Positions 32,529 through 33,457 of a stretch of 33,457 nt of DNA are shown here, one piece after another (the first letter of the stretch is position 1; every line of letters begins with the position of its first letter). This DNA comes from Candidatus Methanomethylophilaceae archaeon. Lineage in GTDB: Archaea; Thermoplasmatota; Thermoplasmata; Methanomassiliicoccales; Methanomethylophilaceae. The notes under the pieces were generated by a model. The model saw nothing but the letters and a program-made list of their open reading frames with translations. It ran no database searches and was not told the DNA's origin. The DNA lies in the NCBI GenBank assembly GCA_944320485.1, contig CALUHQ010000071.1, positions 1-33,457 on the forward strand. The letters are read 5' to 3'. A program made the translations under genes and the position numbers.

Positions 32529-33281
32529 ATGCTGACGAAGAGGATCATCCCGTGCCTGGACGTTAAGGACGGCAAGGTCGTCAAGGGTGTCAACTTCAAG
32601 GGGCTCAGGGACGTGGGCTACCCTCCGGAGATGGCCGCTGACTACGAGAGGCAGGGGGCGGACGAGATCACCTTCCTGGACATCACGGCATCCCTGGAGA
32701 CCCGCCAGACCGTGCTGGGCATAGTCTCCGAGACCGCTTCCAACCTGTTCGTCCCGCTCACCGTGGGCGGCGGCATCAGGAGCGTCGCGGACATGAGGGA
32801 CGCCCTGAACGCCGGGGCCGACAAGGTGTCGGTGAACTCGGCCGCCGTGAAGGACCCCTCCATCATCTCGGAGTGCGCCGAGAGCTTCGGCAGCCAGTGC
32901 GTCGTCGTCGCCATCGACGGGAAGAGGGTCGGGGACCACTGGGAGGTCTTCACCCACGGCGGCACCAAGCCCACCGGGATCGACGCGGTGGAGTGGGCCA
33001 AGAGGGCGGAGGACCTGGGGGCCGGCGAGATACTGCTCACATCCATGGACACTGACGGGGTGAAGACCGGCTACGACATCCCCCTGACCGAGGCTGTCGC
33101 CGACGAGGTCAGCATCCCGGTCATCGCATCCGGCGGATGCGGCTCCATGGAGCACATATACGACGTCTTCGCCCGCACCGGCGCCTCCGCCGCGCTGGCA
33201 GCGTCGATCTTCCATTACAACGAATGCACTGTCGCGGAGGTCAAGCAGTACCTCAGGGACAGGGGGATCGTGGTCAGATGA
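32529..33281 (+). CDS. hisF: Imidazole glycerol phosphate synthase, cyclase subunit HisF
   Basis: A 250-residue TIM barrel that closes the imidazole ring with ammonia from HisH, giving IGP and AICAR. D11 ([11 protein letters not shown]) is the first catalytic aspartate and the second lies in [10 protein letters not shown]. Phosphate-binding [14 protein letters not shown] and [14 protein letters not shown] are present. The length is normal. It overlaps hisI by four bases (ATGA). Confidence 0.95.
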   Translation: MLTKRIIPCLDVKDGKVVKGVNFKGLRDVGYPPEMAADYERQGADEITFLDITASLETRQTVLGIVSETASNLFVPLTVGGGIRSVADMRDALNAGADKVSVNSAAVKDPSIISECAESFGSQCVVVAIDGKRVGDHWEVFTHGGTKPTGIDAVEWAKRAEDLGAGEILLTSMDTDGVKTGYDIPLTEAVADEVSIPVIASGGCGSMEHIYDVFARTGASAALAASIFHYNECTVAEVKQYLRDRGIVVR

Positions 33282-33457
33282 AGGACCTCAAGTACGATGA
33301 CAAGGGACTGATCCCCGTTGTGGTCCAGGACTGGATCACCAACGAGGTTCTCATGGTCGCATGGGCCAACGAGGAGGCGGTCGCCAAGATGGAGGAGACC
33401 GGATACACCCACTTCTGGTCCAGGAGCAGGCAGAAGCTGTGGAAGAAGGGCGAGGAG
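33278..33457 (+). CDS. hisI: Phosphoribosyl-AMP cyclohydrolase HisI (3' end beyond right edge)
   Basis: Sixty codons are visible and the frame is open to the edge. The sequence [24 protein letters not shown] followed by [20 protein letters not shown] is the N-terminal half of HisI, which opens the purine ring of PR-AMP. The Zn/Mg-binding CDxDxD lies beyond the edge. Whether a hisE domain is fused cannot be seen. ATG 33278 overlaps the hisF stop. Confidence 0.92.
   Translation, partial: MKDLKYDDKGLIPVVVQDWITNEVLMVAWANEEAVAKMEETGYTHFWSRSRQKLWKKGEE

Noticed and set aside
1..33457. CRISPR arrays, rRNA genes, complete insertion sequences or prophage
   Set aside because: No regularly spaced repeats, rRNA signatures or intact transposase genes were seen on either strand.

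Overview
The window (33.5 kb, GC-rich genes separated by short AT-rich control regions) most likely comes from a Methanomassiliicoccales archaeon, an H2-dependent methylotrophic methanogen. The grounds are a complete pyrrolysine set (tRNA-Pyl with CUA anticodon, a PylS lacking the N-terminal domain, PylB, PylC, PylD), two monomethylamine methyltransferase genes each with one in-frame TAG at the pyrrolysine position, cognate corrinoid proteins, and RamA. Archaeal TATA boxes sit about 25 bases before many starts, several of which look leaderless. UAG is almost unused as a stop: of the complete genes read here, only pylB ends in TAG.

Layout. 1-4411 (-): a very large secreted adhesin-like protein, cut by the left edge, with a striking palindrome at its putative transcription start. 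4845-7152 (-): a SAM methyltransferase and a frameshifted AAA-ATPase/nuclease-like gene. 7283-8932 (+): an ACT-domain protein and the flavodiiron protein FprA. 9054-9404 (-): a zinc-ribbon/SHOCT protein with an in-frame TAG. 9405-10069: AT-rich control region holding a possible 35-residue ORF with its own terminator.

10070-22078 (+) is the methylamine/pyrrolysine island: mtmC paralog, Rh-type ammonium transporter, mtmC, mtmB1, mtmB2, pylT, pylS, pylB, pylC, pylD, ramA. MtmB uses pyrrolysine to move the methyl group of monomethylamine to MtmC, RamA reactivates oxidised corrinoid, the Pyl genes make and decode the residue, and the Rh channel plausibly handles the methylammonium substrate or the ammonium product.

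22135-27856 is metabolic housekeeping: an ACT-domain regulator (-), chorismate mutase with LarE and LarB (nickel-pincer cofactor), aspartate-semialdehyde dehydrogenase, cobaltochelatase CbiK (supplying the corrinoid route), an unrecognised protein (-), and a two-gene SMR transporter. 28210-33457 (+) is a histidine operon, hisG-hisC-hisH-hisA, then a cysteine-rich HTH regulator, then hisB-hisF-hisI (cut by the right edge). hisD and hisE are not in view.

The most interesting points are: a second UAG-interrupted gene that is not a methyltransferase (9288-9290); pylB ending in UAG, which offers a feedback read-through possibility; a cis-regulatory module shared by the two corrinoid-protein operons; the Rh-type transporter in a methylamine operon; a Glu-to-Gln change beside pyrrolysine in MtmB2; and a paired AACGGCGTT operator in front of the his-operon regulator. 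All functional calls are from reading the sequence; no database search was run.
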